Source of the DNA: Sphingopyxis sp. PAMC25046
GTDB taxonomy: Bacteria; Pseudomonadota; Alphaproteobacteria; Sphingomonadales; Sphingomonadaceae
NCBI RefSeq assembly: GCF_004795895.1
Contig: NZ_CP039250.1
Location: 372,001 to 436,000 of the forward strand
Length of the DNA stretch: 64,000 nt
Direction of reading: 5' to 3'
The position numbers and the translations under genes are program-made. Of the stretch, positions 7,776 to 16,131 are shown one piece after another; positions within the stretch are counted from its first letter, which is position 1; every line of letters starts with the position of its first letter. A model generated the notes under the pieces. That model saw nothing but the letters and a program-made list of their open reading frames with translations. It was not told the origin of the DNA and did not search any database.

Positions 7776-9472
7776 AACGCGGCATTCTCGCACTTGTGGG
7801 AACCACGTCCGGGGGGCTGGCGCTTGCGGCAGCTGCCGAGCGCCACGCATTGCGATGCGTTCAGAATGCGGGCGCACTGACCGTCTATGCAGGCGCCGGC
7901 ATTGCTGACCAAGTGATGGAAAGCGGTGCCCTATTGCTCGGGGACATTTATTCGCTTTCGGGCGCTACCTGCCACGCGCCCGGCGACGGCTGGGGAAGCT
8001 ATCTGGCCTTCACCGTCGACGATGCATCGGTCGAGATCGCGCGCGCCGCGCTCACCGGCATGCCGATCTACTGGACCCGGTTTGAAGACGGCTTTCTGCT
8101 TTGGAACGATCTCGAGCTGGTCGCGCCAATGCTTGGCATCGGGTCATTCGATTGGCAGTTCATCGCCGGGACTTTGGCGTACGCCAATCTGCGGACCGAA
8201 CGGACCGGGCTTGAAGGTGTGAGCGAGCTATTGCCCGGCAGCTGTGCCAAGTTTTTGGCCGAGGAGTCAGCTGTCCAGACTTTGTGGACGCCTTGGAAGG
8301 CTGTCTCGCAGCCCGATCTTCGACCAGTCGCTGAACTTGCGCTAGACCTCGAACGTCGGTTCCTTGGGTGCTTGCGAGGCTGGTGTGGGAATCGGAGCGA
8401 CATCCTGCTCGAGCTGTCGGGCGGACTCGACTCTTCGATCGTCGCGGCAGGCCTGTCATCGGCGCAAGCCAATTTCTCTGCCGTCACTTTCGTTTCGTCC
8501 GGTGCCGACGGCGACGAGCGTCCCTACGCGCGCGCCGTCGCGGCGCATTGCGGTGCTGAGCTTCTCGAAATGCCCCACGCGGATACCGGCATCGATCTGG
8601 TATCGCTACCGCCTGTCCTTCACGCGCGGCCCTCCGCCTATGGCGTGCTCGGCGGGATCGACGATGCCTTCGAATCGGCGTTCCCCGTTTCCGATGCCGC
8701 GATCTTCGGGGGCATCGGTGGGGACAATATCTTCGATTTCGACACGAGCGTCGCGCCGATCCTCGACGCCTTTCGTCATTTCGGGCCGCGGCGCCCTGCA
8801 TTCGAGACGATGCGCGACGTCGCGCGCGCGGGCGATGCAACGGTCTGGCAGGCCGCTCGCTTGGCGTATCGGGCGGTGCGGGACGGCCCGAGCGGCTGGC
8901 GCCGTGAGACCGGCTTCTGCGTCGCGGACCAGGTGCCGGCCTCGCCGCCGGCTCATCCCTGGGATGCGGGCGAGGAGGATGCGCCGCGCGGCAAGCGCAA
9001 CCATGTGCGCGCGCTTCGGCGCATCCTCGACTTCGTCGACCGGCCGCGCCGCTGGCGGGACCGCGATGTCGTAGCGCCGCTGCTTTCACAGCCGGTGGTA
9101 GAATTTTGCCTTACTGTTCCGAGCTGGGCGTGGGTGAGGGGCGGTCGCGACCGCGCGGTTGCCCGCGCCGCATTCGCGTCGCGACTTCCGCCGGAGGTCG
9201 TTTGGAGGCGCGGCAAAGGGCGGCTCGATTCCCTCTGTACCGCAAGCTATCTTCGCCAGCGCGGTGCGCTCGCCGACCTCCTGCTCGGCGGGCGGCTGGC
9301 GGAACGCGGGCTGCTGGACAAGCCTGCGATCGAGACCTACCTCGCGCACGATCTCGTCGAGGGCGACTTCGCCTATTTCCGGCTGCTCGAAATCGCCGAT
9401 GTCGAACGTTGGGTGCGGTCGGTAGAAGCCTCGCCCTTGATGGGGCCGAGCAGCCGCCAGCGACGATACTGA
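7772..9472 (+). CDS. Lasso cyclase (asparagine synthetase-like, C protein)
   Basis: 566 residues from the ATG overlapping the B stop; the same frame stays open far upstream, but that part is antisense or out of frame to the precursors and B. The N-terminal about 200 residues are the degenerate class II amidotransferase half. The C-terminal half is the ATP-dependent synthetase, with ELSGGLDSS near residues 214-222 as the pyrophosphate-binding motif. It activates the Glu8 side chain of the core by adenylation and joins it to the new N-terminal Gly. Its last 100 bases overlap the 3' end of the convergent isopeptidase gene. Confidence 0.93.
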   Translation: MKRGILALVGTTSGGLALAAAAERHALRCVQNAGALTVYAGAGIADQVMESGALLLGDIYSLSGATCHAPGDGWGSYLAFTVDDASVEIARAALTGMPIYWTRFEDGFLLWNDLELVAPMLGIGSFDWQFIAGTLAYANLRTERTGLEGVSELLPGSCAKFLAEESAVQTLWTPWKAVSQPDLRPVAELALDLERRFLGCLRGWCGNRSDILLELSGGLDSSIVAAGLSSAQANFSAVTFVSSGADGDERPYARAVAAHCGAELLEMPHADTGIDLVSLPPVLHARPSAYGVLGGIDDAFESAFPVSDAAIFGGIGGDNIFDFDTSVAPILDAFRHFGPRRPAFETMRDVARAGDATVWQAARLAYRAVRDGPSGWRRETGFCVADQVPASPPAHPWDAGEEDAPRGKRNHVRALRRILDFVDRPRRWRDRDVVAPLLSQPVVEFCLTVPSWAWVRGGRDRAVARAAFASRLPPEVVWRRGKGRLDSLCTASYLRQRGALADLLLGGRLAERGLLDKPAIETYLAHDLVEGDFAYFRLLEIADVERWVRSVEASPLMGPSSRQRRY

Positions 9473-11346
9473 TCGGCCTTCGCTGGATCGGGGTCGATCT
9501 CGCCTTTGAGCCAGAAGCGGAACCAGTCGAGATTGCGCTCATAGGCCGCGAGCTTCTGGCGGGGTTCGACCTTCAGATGCGGGGCGAGGGGGAAGAGGTG
9601 GGTCTCGCCGAGACCGTTGGTAGCAAGCTTGCTCATCAGTTCGGCCGACTGGCGCGCTTCGCTCTCGGGAAGTTGCAGCAGCATCGGCGCCGTGATCATA
9701 TCAATATTGAGCGCGGCCGAAAGCGCCTGCCACTCGGCAGGTTCGGTATCCGGCGGGCCGAGCTTCCAGTTCTGCCGGATATTGCGGGCGAATGTCTCGC
9801 GGCCCGGGCGAGCATTGTACCAGTAATACGTGGGTTCGATCTGGACCGAGGCGATCGAAACCGCCTTGAGAAGATCGCTGTGCATGGCAGTCCATACCGC
9901 AACCTCGCTTCCGAAGCTGAGACCGCCCATGCCGACGCGGCTGCGATCTATCGTTCCGCGCCGGTCGAGGGTGTCGATCGCGGCCCGCACGGCTTCCATG
10001 CCGATCTGGTAGCGATCCTGCGCGATCTCGCCGCCTGGGAGGACGTCGATGCAGAGCGATGCGATGCCGCCCGCGGCAAGCGCGCGCAGAGGCCATTCGT
10101 CGCCTGTTCCGCCGCGCAGATATCCATTGCAGCGATAGTAGGTGACGAAGAGCGGCAGCCGCCCGGGGATCTTCGGGCGGATGAGTATGCCCGACGCACG
10201 GCTGCCGCTCACCTGCCACGCGATCGTTTCGACAAGGAGCCCGTCGCGGCCAGGAAATGAATTTGGGGAATCGATGATCTTCTTGCGGCCAGAGGCCTCG
10301 ATCCGGACGAGGCGGGGTGAGACCGACGCGGCCGCCTCGACGCAAAAGATTGCTTTTTCGCCTGCAGCGCAGGGCTTGCTGTCGCTCCGCCCACTCGAGA
10401 GCTGTCCTGCCGAGACCGCGATCATCTTGAACTTCGCCGACGCGGGCGTCCACACATGCAGGGTCGTTTGGCCCGATTGGGCGCGGAGTGCGATCAGGAC
10501 GCGGCCGTCGGCAAGCCCGCTCCGCCATGCGATACGCTCCGCATCGTTCGGGCAGCCGCTCGCCGCGACGCAGACGCCGCGCTGCCGAAGAATGCCGCGG
10601 AGGCTTTCGGGGATGTCCGGCCCGGGCGCCGGCTTGAGCAGGGCGCGTTCAGCGTCGTTCGCCGGGCGCTCGCTGGTGCCGGATGCGTCTCGGGCAACGA
10701 CAGCGCGCGGTGTATCTTCGAGCAGCGGCACGCGGTCGAACCAGTCACCAGAGAAGCGCTGCGTCGAAGGACGTCCATTGATTGAGGCGCCGCGATAGAG
10801 GGGTTGGGCAAGATCGACGCGCGCGTCGAACAAGATACCGGTGTCGCGCTCGGCCTCCTCTGCCCGCGCGATCGCATCGCGCGGAGGTCCTTCGCGCGAG
10901 ATGACGGTACCGTCAGCGGCGATGGCAAAGGCCTCGATTTCGCCTTCGCTTGGCCCGATCTCGTGGAATCCCGACCCGTCGATGGGACTCACCCACAGGC
11001 CGATTCGTCCGTCGACAAGGGCACGGACAACGACTGCCTTGCCGTCGGGCATCCATGTGGCTTCGCCGGGCAGGACGCTCCCGGCGTCGTTCCACATCGC
11101 GGTGCCGAGTCGTCCGAGCGCGCGGGGAGGGGCGGTGGCGTCCGTGGGCGCTAGATACCAGTCGATATCGATCCGGTTGGTGACGGTGGATGGGCGCTCG
11201 ACCCGATAGGCGATCCAATTTCCGTCAGGAGAGACCGCGAGCCCCGACAGGTCGGCAATCTCGGCGATTTCGCGCGGGGTCGTCTGGCTGGCCGCGGGCG
11301 ATGCCGCGGCCAGGAGACAGCCGAGGATCGCGGCTTTGCTCACCAT
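9373..11346 (-). CDS. Lasso peptide isopeptidase (S9 prolyl-oligopeptidase family, AtxE-like)
   Basis: 657 residues from the ATG that overlaps the TonB-receptor stop by 7 bases; longer starts run antisense into that gene. A signal peptide (MVSKAAILGC, then AAASPAASQ) predicts periplasmic export. A propeller region is followed by an alpha/beta-hydrolase domain with nucleophile Ser477 in GLSFGSE, a Glu near 561-563 and His590 in LAPHLK, matching the Ser/Glu/His arrangement known from AtxE2. The enzyme opens the isopeptide bond of cognate lasso peptides. Presence with a TonB receptor suggests the peptide is recaptured and hydrolysed, perhaps for scavenging. Confidence 0.9.
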   Translation of the reverse strand: MVSKAAILGCLLAAASPAASQTTPREIAEIADLSGLAVSPDGNWIAYRVERPSTVTNRIDIDWYLAPTDATAPPRALGRLGTAMWNDAGSVLPGEATWMPDGKAVVVRALVDGRIGLWVSPIDGSGFHEIGPSEGEIEAFAIAADGTVISREGPPRDAIARAEEAERDTGILFDARVDLAQPLYRGASINGRPSTQRFSGDWFDRVPLLEDTPRAVVARDASGTSERPANDAERALLKPAPGPDIPESLRGILRQRGVCVAASGCPNDAERIAWRSGLADGRVLIALRAQSGQTTLHVWTPASAKFKMIAVSAGQLSSGRSDSKPCAAGEKAIFCVEAAASVSPRLVRIEASGRKKIIDSPNSFPGRDGLLVETIAWQVSGSRASGILIRPKIPGRLPLFVTYYRCNGYLRGGTGDEWPLRALAAGGIASLCIDVLPGGEIAQDRYQIGMEAVRAAIDTLDRRGTIDRSRVGMGGLSFGSEVAVWTAMHSDLLKAVSIASVQIEPTYYWYNARPGRETFARNIRQNWKLGPPDTEPAEWQALSAALNIDMITAPMLLQLPESEARQSAELMSKLATNGLGETHLFPLAPHLKVEPRQKLAAYERNLDWFRFWLKGEIDPDPAKADQYRRWRLLGPIKGEASTDRTQRSTSAISSSRK

Positions 11347-14276
11347 CGGATGGTGGCCTGGAGCGACATCATGCGGCCGAGCGGGCTCGCCTTCTCGGGG
11401 TCGTAGCCGAGCGCGGACGACACGCTGCGGTTGTTCACATAGGGCGGATCCTTGTCGAACAGGTTGGTGATTCCAAGGCTGAGCCGCAGGCCCCGCCCTT
11501 CCACGCCATCGCCGCCCCCGATGCGCTGCGAGATGCTGAGGTCGAACGTGGTCCAAGAACCGACCCGCTCCATCGGCGTCACGACCTGGTTGAGATAGCC
11601 GTCGATGTAGTTGACGAAGGCATTGGCCGAGAAGCCGCCCGTCGCCCAACCGAAGCGACCGCGAAGGCGCCATTTGACCGGCTTGGCATAGGTGCCGACG
11701 ACATCGACCTGCGGCCCGCCCGGAGTCAGTTGCTGTTTTATCGAGAAGATATGCGTGCCCGCGATGCCGAGGTCGAGCGTTCCGCCCGCGAATGCGGGGG
11801 AATAGCCGACATCGAAATCGATCCCGCGCTGGCGTTCGGCGGCGAGGTTGCGGATGCGACCGTCCAGGATCGCGGCGACCTGGCCCGGCGCGATGTTTGC
11901 TGCGTTCACGAAGCTGGGACGTGCGAAATATCCCTCTACCAGTGCCAGCGACGGATTGTCGGTGATCAGCCCGCCGAAGCGCGCCCGGTCGACAAGAAAG
12001 CGGGTGTAATCCTCGCTCGCCGTCCCGATGCGGTCGCGATAGTCGACGTCATAATAGGTGACCGACGCCTTGAAACCGGCAAGCGACGAGGGGGCGACGT
12101 CGATGCCCGCGGTCCAGGTCGTCGCTCTTTCGGGACCTACGTCCGGTGCATAGCCGAACAGGCCGAGTATGTTGGTCGTGCCCGTCGGCGAAGCGGGGTC
12201 GGGGACCGCTTCGGTCTGAAACAGCGAAATCGCCTCGCCGATGAGCTCGTCGAAGGCGGGCGCGCGGAAGGATTTTCCGTAGGACCCGCGCAGCGCAATG
12301 CCCTGGAACGGTTCCCATCGGACGCCGACCTTGGGATTTTCGCTTCGGCCGACGTCGCTGTATTTCTCGGCGCGCCCGGCCAACGAAATGTCGAGCCTGC
12401 GGAAACCCGGCATCCCGTTATCCGGCCCGAAGACCGGCACGAGCAGTTCAGCATAGGCTGCGCGAACCTTCCGCACGCTCGGAATGATGTCGAATGGGTC
12501 GGTGAAGGGCGTCGCGAGGCTGAATCCGTTGACGGTGTAATAGTCGAAATTCTCGCGGCGATACTCCGCGCCGATCGCGAGCCGGACCTCGCCGCCGGGC
12601 AGGCGGAAGAGCGGGCCGTCACCGCGGAGCGCCGCCGACCAGCTTTCGAAATCATTGACCGACTGGAATGTGCCGCGAATGCTGTCGATGGTGACCGGAT
12701 TGTTTGCGGTGCCGTTTCCGAAGACGTTGAATGCGGTTGCTCGGTTGGTGTCGGCAAGCGCCGCAGCAAGGCGCGGGCGATTGACGAGATTGGCCTTGTT
12801 CGCGATGCCGCGCTGATGGCCATAGGCGCCGCCGACCTGCACGCGCCAGCGGCCAATTTCCTGGTCGAAGCCCGCTGAGGCGGTGAGGCCGCGCGCCCGG
12901 CCGCTGTCGATCTGCGGTCCCAAGTCGTTCACGAAGCGATAGGCGACGCTGACCGGCTGGTTCGTGCCGATCGGATCAACGTAGAAAGGATTGGTAACCG
13001 GCACCCGCGCGGCCTGGATGAAGTCTCCGGTACTGACGCGGCTGTAGCGGCGCTGCGCCGCGAGCGCGCTTGCGCGAAAGGTCAACGTGTCGGTAAGGTC
13101 GAATTCGGCAGCGGCATAAAGGCTGTGAATGCGCGTTCTCGGCAAAATGTCGCTGTTCACGCGACCGTCGTAGCGGTTCTGGACACCTGGAATCAGCTGA
13201 GCGGCAGTCAATGCGCGGCCGTCTTGTCCGGCCGGGATGCCAAACCGCTGTCCATTCGCGGCCGTAATCGTCCCGGGCACCGCGAAGTTGGTCCGATAGT
13301 CGGGGCCTCCGAAGGCCCGCAGATCCTCGCGCGCGAAATCGCGGGAGGCGCCCGCGAGCGCACCGCGCTGCGAGTATTGGTAAGCAAGCACCAGCCGTGC
13401 GCCGCCGAAGTCACGACCAAAGATTTGGCCGAACTGCAACTCGGTCGTATCGCCATCGGCGGTGCCCGCGCGCAGCATTGTCTCGGCTCCCTCGAAGCGA
13501 CTCCGCATCCGCACGTTCACCACCCCGGCGACCGCGTCGGCGCCGTAGATCGCCGATGCGCCGTCGATCAGCACTTCGATCCGTTCGACCGCGCCTACCG
13601 GGATGAGCGAGATGTCGGCGAAGACGCCGCCGATCCCGCCAAGCGCTGGGCGCGCATTGTCGATGAGGACGAGGGTCGACGAGGTCCCGAGGCCGCGCAG
13701 GTTGATGCTCGAGCCGAAAGTCGAATCCGAACCCCCGCCGTTCCGGGTCGTGGTCGTCGAGACTGCCTCGTTGGGGCCGCCGCCAAATGCCTGTGGCAGT
13801 GATTGGAGCATCTGCTGAACAGTGCCATAGCCGCTCTTTTCGATGGCTTCGCGGTCGATGGTGACGACCGGAGAACCGGTCGGTCCTGCACCGCGAATGC
13901 GCGAGCCTGTAACGATGATCGCTTCGCCGTTCGTCTCAGTCGATCCAGTCTCCCCGGCATCGACGTTTCCCGAGCGAAGGACCCATGCGCCTTCGACGAG
14001 TTCGATCGTCAGGCCCGTGCCGGTGAGGAGTCGGGAAAGGGCGGCGTCGGGAGAGAGTCGCCCGCGGACACGGTTGCTGCGTCGGCCTTCGAGCAGGCTC
14101 GAAGCCGCGATGACCTCGCGGCCGGAAATGTCCGAATATTTGCGAAGTGCGTCGCTAAGGCGCTGACCCTCGATATTGTAGGTCTGCTCGCCCGTCTGCG
14201 CACACGCGCTGGGTGCATAGAGTGCGGTCGCCGAGACGCCCGAAGCCAGAACGGCCGCGAAAAATTTCATCGTCAT
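11340..14276 (-). CDS. TonB-dependent transducer/receptor for the lasso locus
   Basis: 978 residues. A signal peptide ends near residue 26, followed by an STN (secretin/TonB N-terminal) signalling domain, residues about 30-100 (EQTYNIEGQRLSDALRKYS). Next come the plug (EAIIVTGSRIRGAG ... VQQMLQSLPQAFGG) and a 22-strand-type barrel ending in the aromatic SLQATIRW. An STN domain marks receptors that signal through FecR to a FecI-type sigma factor; both genes lie immediately upstream in the same direction. Uptake of the element's own lasso peptide, or a peptide-metal complex, is the likely role by comparison with astexin- and caulonodin-type clusters; the ligand is inferred. Confidence 0.92.
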   Translation of the reverse strand: MTMKFFAAVLASGVSATALYAPSACAQTGEQTYNIEGQRLSDALRKYSDISGREVIAASSLLEGRRSNRVRGRLSPDAALSRLLTGTGLTIELVEGAWVLRSGNVDAGETGSTETNGEAIIVTGSRIRGAGPTGSPVVTIDREAIEKSGYGTVQQMLQSLPQAFGGGPNEAVSTTTTRNGGGSDSTFGSSINLRGLGTSSTLVLIDNARPALGGIGGVFADISLIPVGAVERIEVLIDGASAIYGADAVAGVVNVRMRSRFEGAETMLRAGTADGDTTELQFGQIFGRDFGGARLVLAYQYSQRGALAGASRDFAREDLRAFGGPDYRTNFAVPGTITAANGQRFGIPAGQDGRALTAAQLIPGVQNRYDGRVNSDILPRTRIHSLYAAAEFDLTDTLTFRASALAAQRRYSRVSTGDFIQAARVPVTNPFYVDPIGTNQPVSVAYRFVNDLGPQIDSGRARGLTASAGFDQEIGRWRVQVGGAYGHQRGIANKANLVNRPRLAAALADTNRATAFNVFGNGTANNPVTIDSIRGTFQSVNDFESWSAALRGDGPLFRLPGGEVRLAIGAEYRRENFDYYTVNGFSLATPFTDPFDIIPSVRKVRAAYAELLVPVFGPDNGMPGFRRLDISLAGRAEKYSDVGRSENPKVGVRWEPFQGIALRGSYGKSFRAPAFDELIGEAISLFQTEAVPDPASPTGTTNILGLFGYAPDVGPERATTWTAGIDVAPSSLAGFKASVTYYDVDYRDRIGTASEDYTRFLVDRARFGGLITDNPSLALVEGYFARPSFVNAANIAPGQVAAILDGRIRNLAAERQRGIDFDVGYSPAFAGGTLDLGIAGTHIFSIKQQLTPGGPQVDVVGTYAKPVKWRLRGRFGWATGGFSANAFVNYIDGYLNQVVTPMERVGSWTTFDLSISQRIGGGDGVEGRGLRLSLGITNLFDKDPPYVNNRSVSSALGYDPEKASPLGRMMSLQATIRW

Positions 14277-14363
14277 TCATCCCTCCCGTGCGGCCGATTT
14301 TGGCCGTCTGAAGGGAAAAAATGACGGGGGCTCCGAACACCCTATGGGTTTTTCTTGGGTGTC

Positions 14364-15284
14364 CTACTCGGATTTCGCGCCGAGAATCGGTCCGTTCGCA
14401 CCGAACTCGACCTTGAGATCGAGCGCGGCGCCGAGCTTCAGCGCAAGTTTCCGGGCATCGGTCATGTCGAAGCGTCCCGTCACCTGCAGCGATGCCAGCG
14501 CCGGATCGGCCAAGCTGATCTTGACGCCATTCTCGCGGCCAGCGCGGTCGAGGATCGCGCCAAGCGGGAGATTGTCGGCCCACAGTGATTTGGCCGGGGC
14601 GTTCGCCTCCTCGCTCTTGATCGTCTGGGGGCCGGTCGACCTGACCTCGGCGCGTTCGCCGGGGCGGAGGCGAAGTGCCTTTCCGCCTTCGAGGCGCCGC
14701 ACTTCGACCGAGCCTTCGACCAGCGCGATGCGCGGAACATCCGCGCGGAGATCGACCTCGAAGATGGTGCCGAGCGCGCGCGTGACCGAATCTCCGGCCT
14801 CGACGAGAAAGGGACGCGACGCGTCGTGTGCGACCTCGAACCTGGCTCGGCCGTCATACAGAATGACGCGGCGTTCGCCGTCCGAGAAGCGCGTCTCGAT
14901 GCGGGCGCCGTCCATCAGCGTCACGCGCGTCCCGTCGGCGAGCTGGCTCTCGCCTTGCGCCGAATTGGTGGCGATGATCGGCTGATCGCTGTCGCGGCCG
15001 ACCAGATACCAGGCGAACCCGACCGCGATCACCGCAGCGAGAATTGTGGCAAAAGCCCATCGCCGCCCGCCGGGTTCACGCTCCCGGGCATCGGCCCGAA
15101 CATCGGCCTCGATCCGGGACGGCGACATCGCCGCAGACCAGTTCCAATTGTCGCGCGCTTCGTCATAGGCCTTGGCGTTGTCCGGCTTGGCCAGCCATTC
15201 GTCGAACGCCGCCCGGTGCTGGTCGGCATCGGGGCCCATCATCTTGTCGAGCCAGGCGGTGGCTTCGCTTTCGGCGCGGCTCAC
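14364..15284 (-). CDS. fecR-like: FecR-like anti-sigma factor
   Basis: 306 residues. The N-terminal cytoplasmic part (about 1-75) has the DUF4880 pattern (ATAWLDKMMGP ... DEWLAKPDNAKAYDEA). One membrane span follows near 73-92 (FATILAAVIAVGFAWYLVG), then the periplasmic FecR domain (LADGTRVTLMDGARIETRF) and a C-terminal STN-interacting region. The start overlaps the sigma-factor stop by 4 bases. It would hold the sigma factor inactive until the TonB transducer binds its ligand. The gap to the receptor gene (14277-14363) contains a weak hairpin and probably the sigma-dependent promoter of receptor and isopeptidase. Confidence 0.92.
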   Translation of the reverse strand: MSRAESEATAWLDKMMGPDADQHRAAFDEWLAKPDNAKAYDEARDNWNWSAAMSPSRIEADVRADAREREPGGRRWAFATILAAVIAVGFAWYLVGRDSDQPIIATNSAQGESQLADGTRVTLMDGARIETRFSDGERRVILYDGRARFEVAHDASRPFLVEAGDSVTRALGTIFEVDLRADVPRIALVEGSVEVRRLEGGKALRLRPGERAEVRSTGPQTIKSEEANAPAKSLWADNLPLGAILDRAGRENGVKISLADPALASLQVTGRFDMTDARKLALKLGAALDLKVEFGANGPILGAKSE

Positions 15285-15859
15285 TGCTTACCCCGCGCGC
15301 GCTTGATGGCGGCAAGGGCTTTGGTCATGTGGCTTTCGACCGTCTTCACGCTGATTCCCTTGATTCGAGCGATCTCGGGATAGCGTAGTCCTTCGAAGCG
15401 ATGCATCAGGAAAATCTCGCGCGTGAGCGGAGATAGCCTCGAAATGGCTCTTTCTGCCCGGCGAAGGACGTCGCGCGCTTCGAGCGCGGCGTGCGGGTCG
15501 CTCGCTCCCTCATGCTCGTCACTGAAACTGTCGTGCTGCGACCGGTGACGGCGCCCGTCGGCGCGACCATATTCGGCGAGGAGCATCCGGGCGCTCTTCA
15601 CGAGATAGGCTCCGGGGCCTTCGACCAGCGCAGCGAGGCCGCCGCGCGCGCTCGCAAAGCGGCTGAAGACTTCCTGCACAAGGTCGCCGACATCTTGGGT
15701 CGGCGCGCGGCTCTTGAAGAAGCGGGTTATTTGGGGGCGGTGTTCGGAGTAGATCGCCTCGATGCGCGCCGATCGGCCGAAGCGCTCCCAATCCTCTGGC
15801 GGCAAGGGGTCGCCGCCGGCAATACCCGGTCGCTCGCTGTCCTTGTCCTCGAAGTCCAT
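15281..15859 (-). CDS. fecI-like: FecI-like ECF sigma factor
   Basis: About 192 residues from the ATG giving MDFEDKDSE; a start 66 bases upstream is possible but less family-like. Sigma region 2 is near residues 35-100 (IEAIYSEHRPQITRFFKSR ... VGDLVQEVFSRF). Region 4 is near 130-190 (ISRLSPLTREIFLMHRFEG, then YPEIARIKGISVKTVESHM). It is a typical FecI-group factor, translationally coupled to FecR. It should drive the receptor and isopeptidase genes, and possibly the precursor operon, when the surface receptor is occupied. Confidence 0.92.
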   Translation of the reverse strand: MDFEDKDSERPGIAGGDPLPPEDWERFGRSARIEAIYSEHRPQITRFFKSRAPTQDVGDLVQEVFSRFASARGGLAALVEGPGAYLVKSARMLLAEYGRADGRRHRSQHDSFSDEHEGASDPHAALEARDVLRRAERAISRLSPLTREIFLMHRFEGLRYPEIARIKGISVKTVESHMTKALAAIKRARGKQ

Positions 15860-16131
15860 ACCTGCCGCCTTCCCGTTCGGGACGAAGGCGGCAAGCCGGG
15901 CGTTGAGAACTTGCTTAGCGAACAAGCGCCGCCGCCTTTAGCCCGAGGGCTTGGACATGCGCAGCGGCCACCCGGCAGGATGGAATAGGAAAACTAAGCT
16001 AAGCAGGTTCTCACGCCTGGCACCGTGCGCCTTGCCCGATGCACCTCAAAGCATAGCTTTGCCCCTGTCGCTTGCAAGCCGGCTGTGCGGAGATAGGTCC
16101 AGATCGAGTCAAATTCCTGCGGACCGCGAGG

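Noticed and set aside
9106..12878. Long + strand open frames opposite the isopeptidase and TonB receptor
   Set aside because: They are shadows of high-GC coding sequence; the minus-strand proteins carry catalytic and family motifs.
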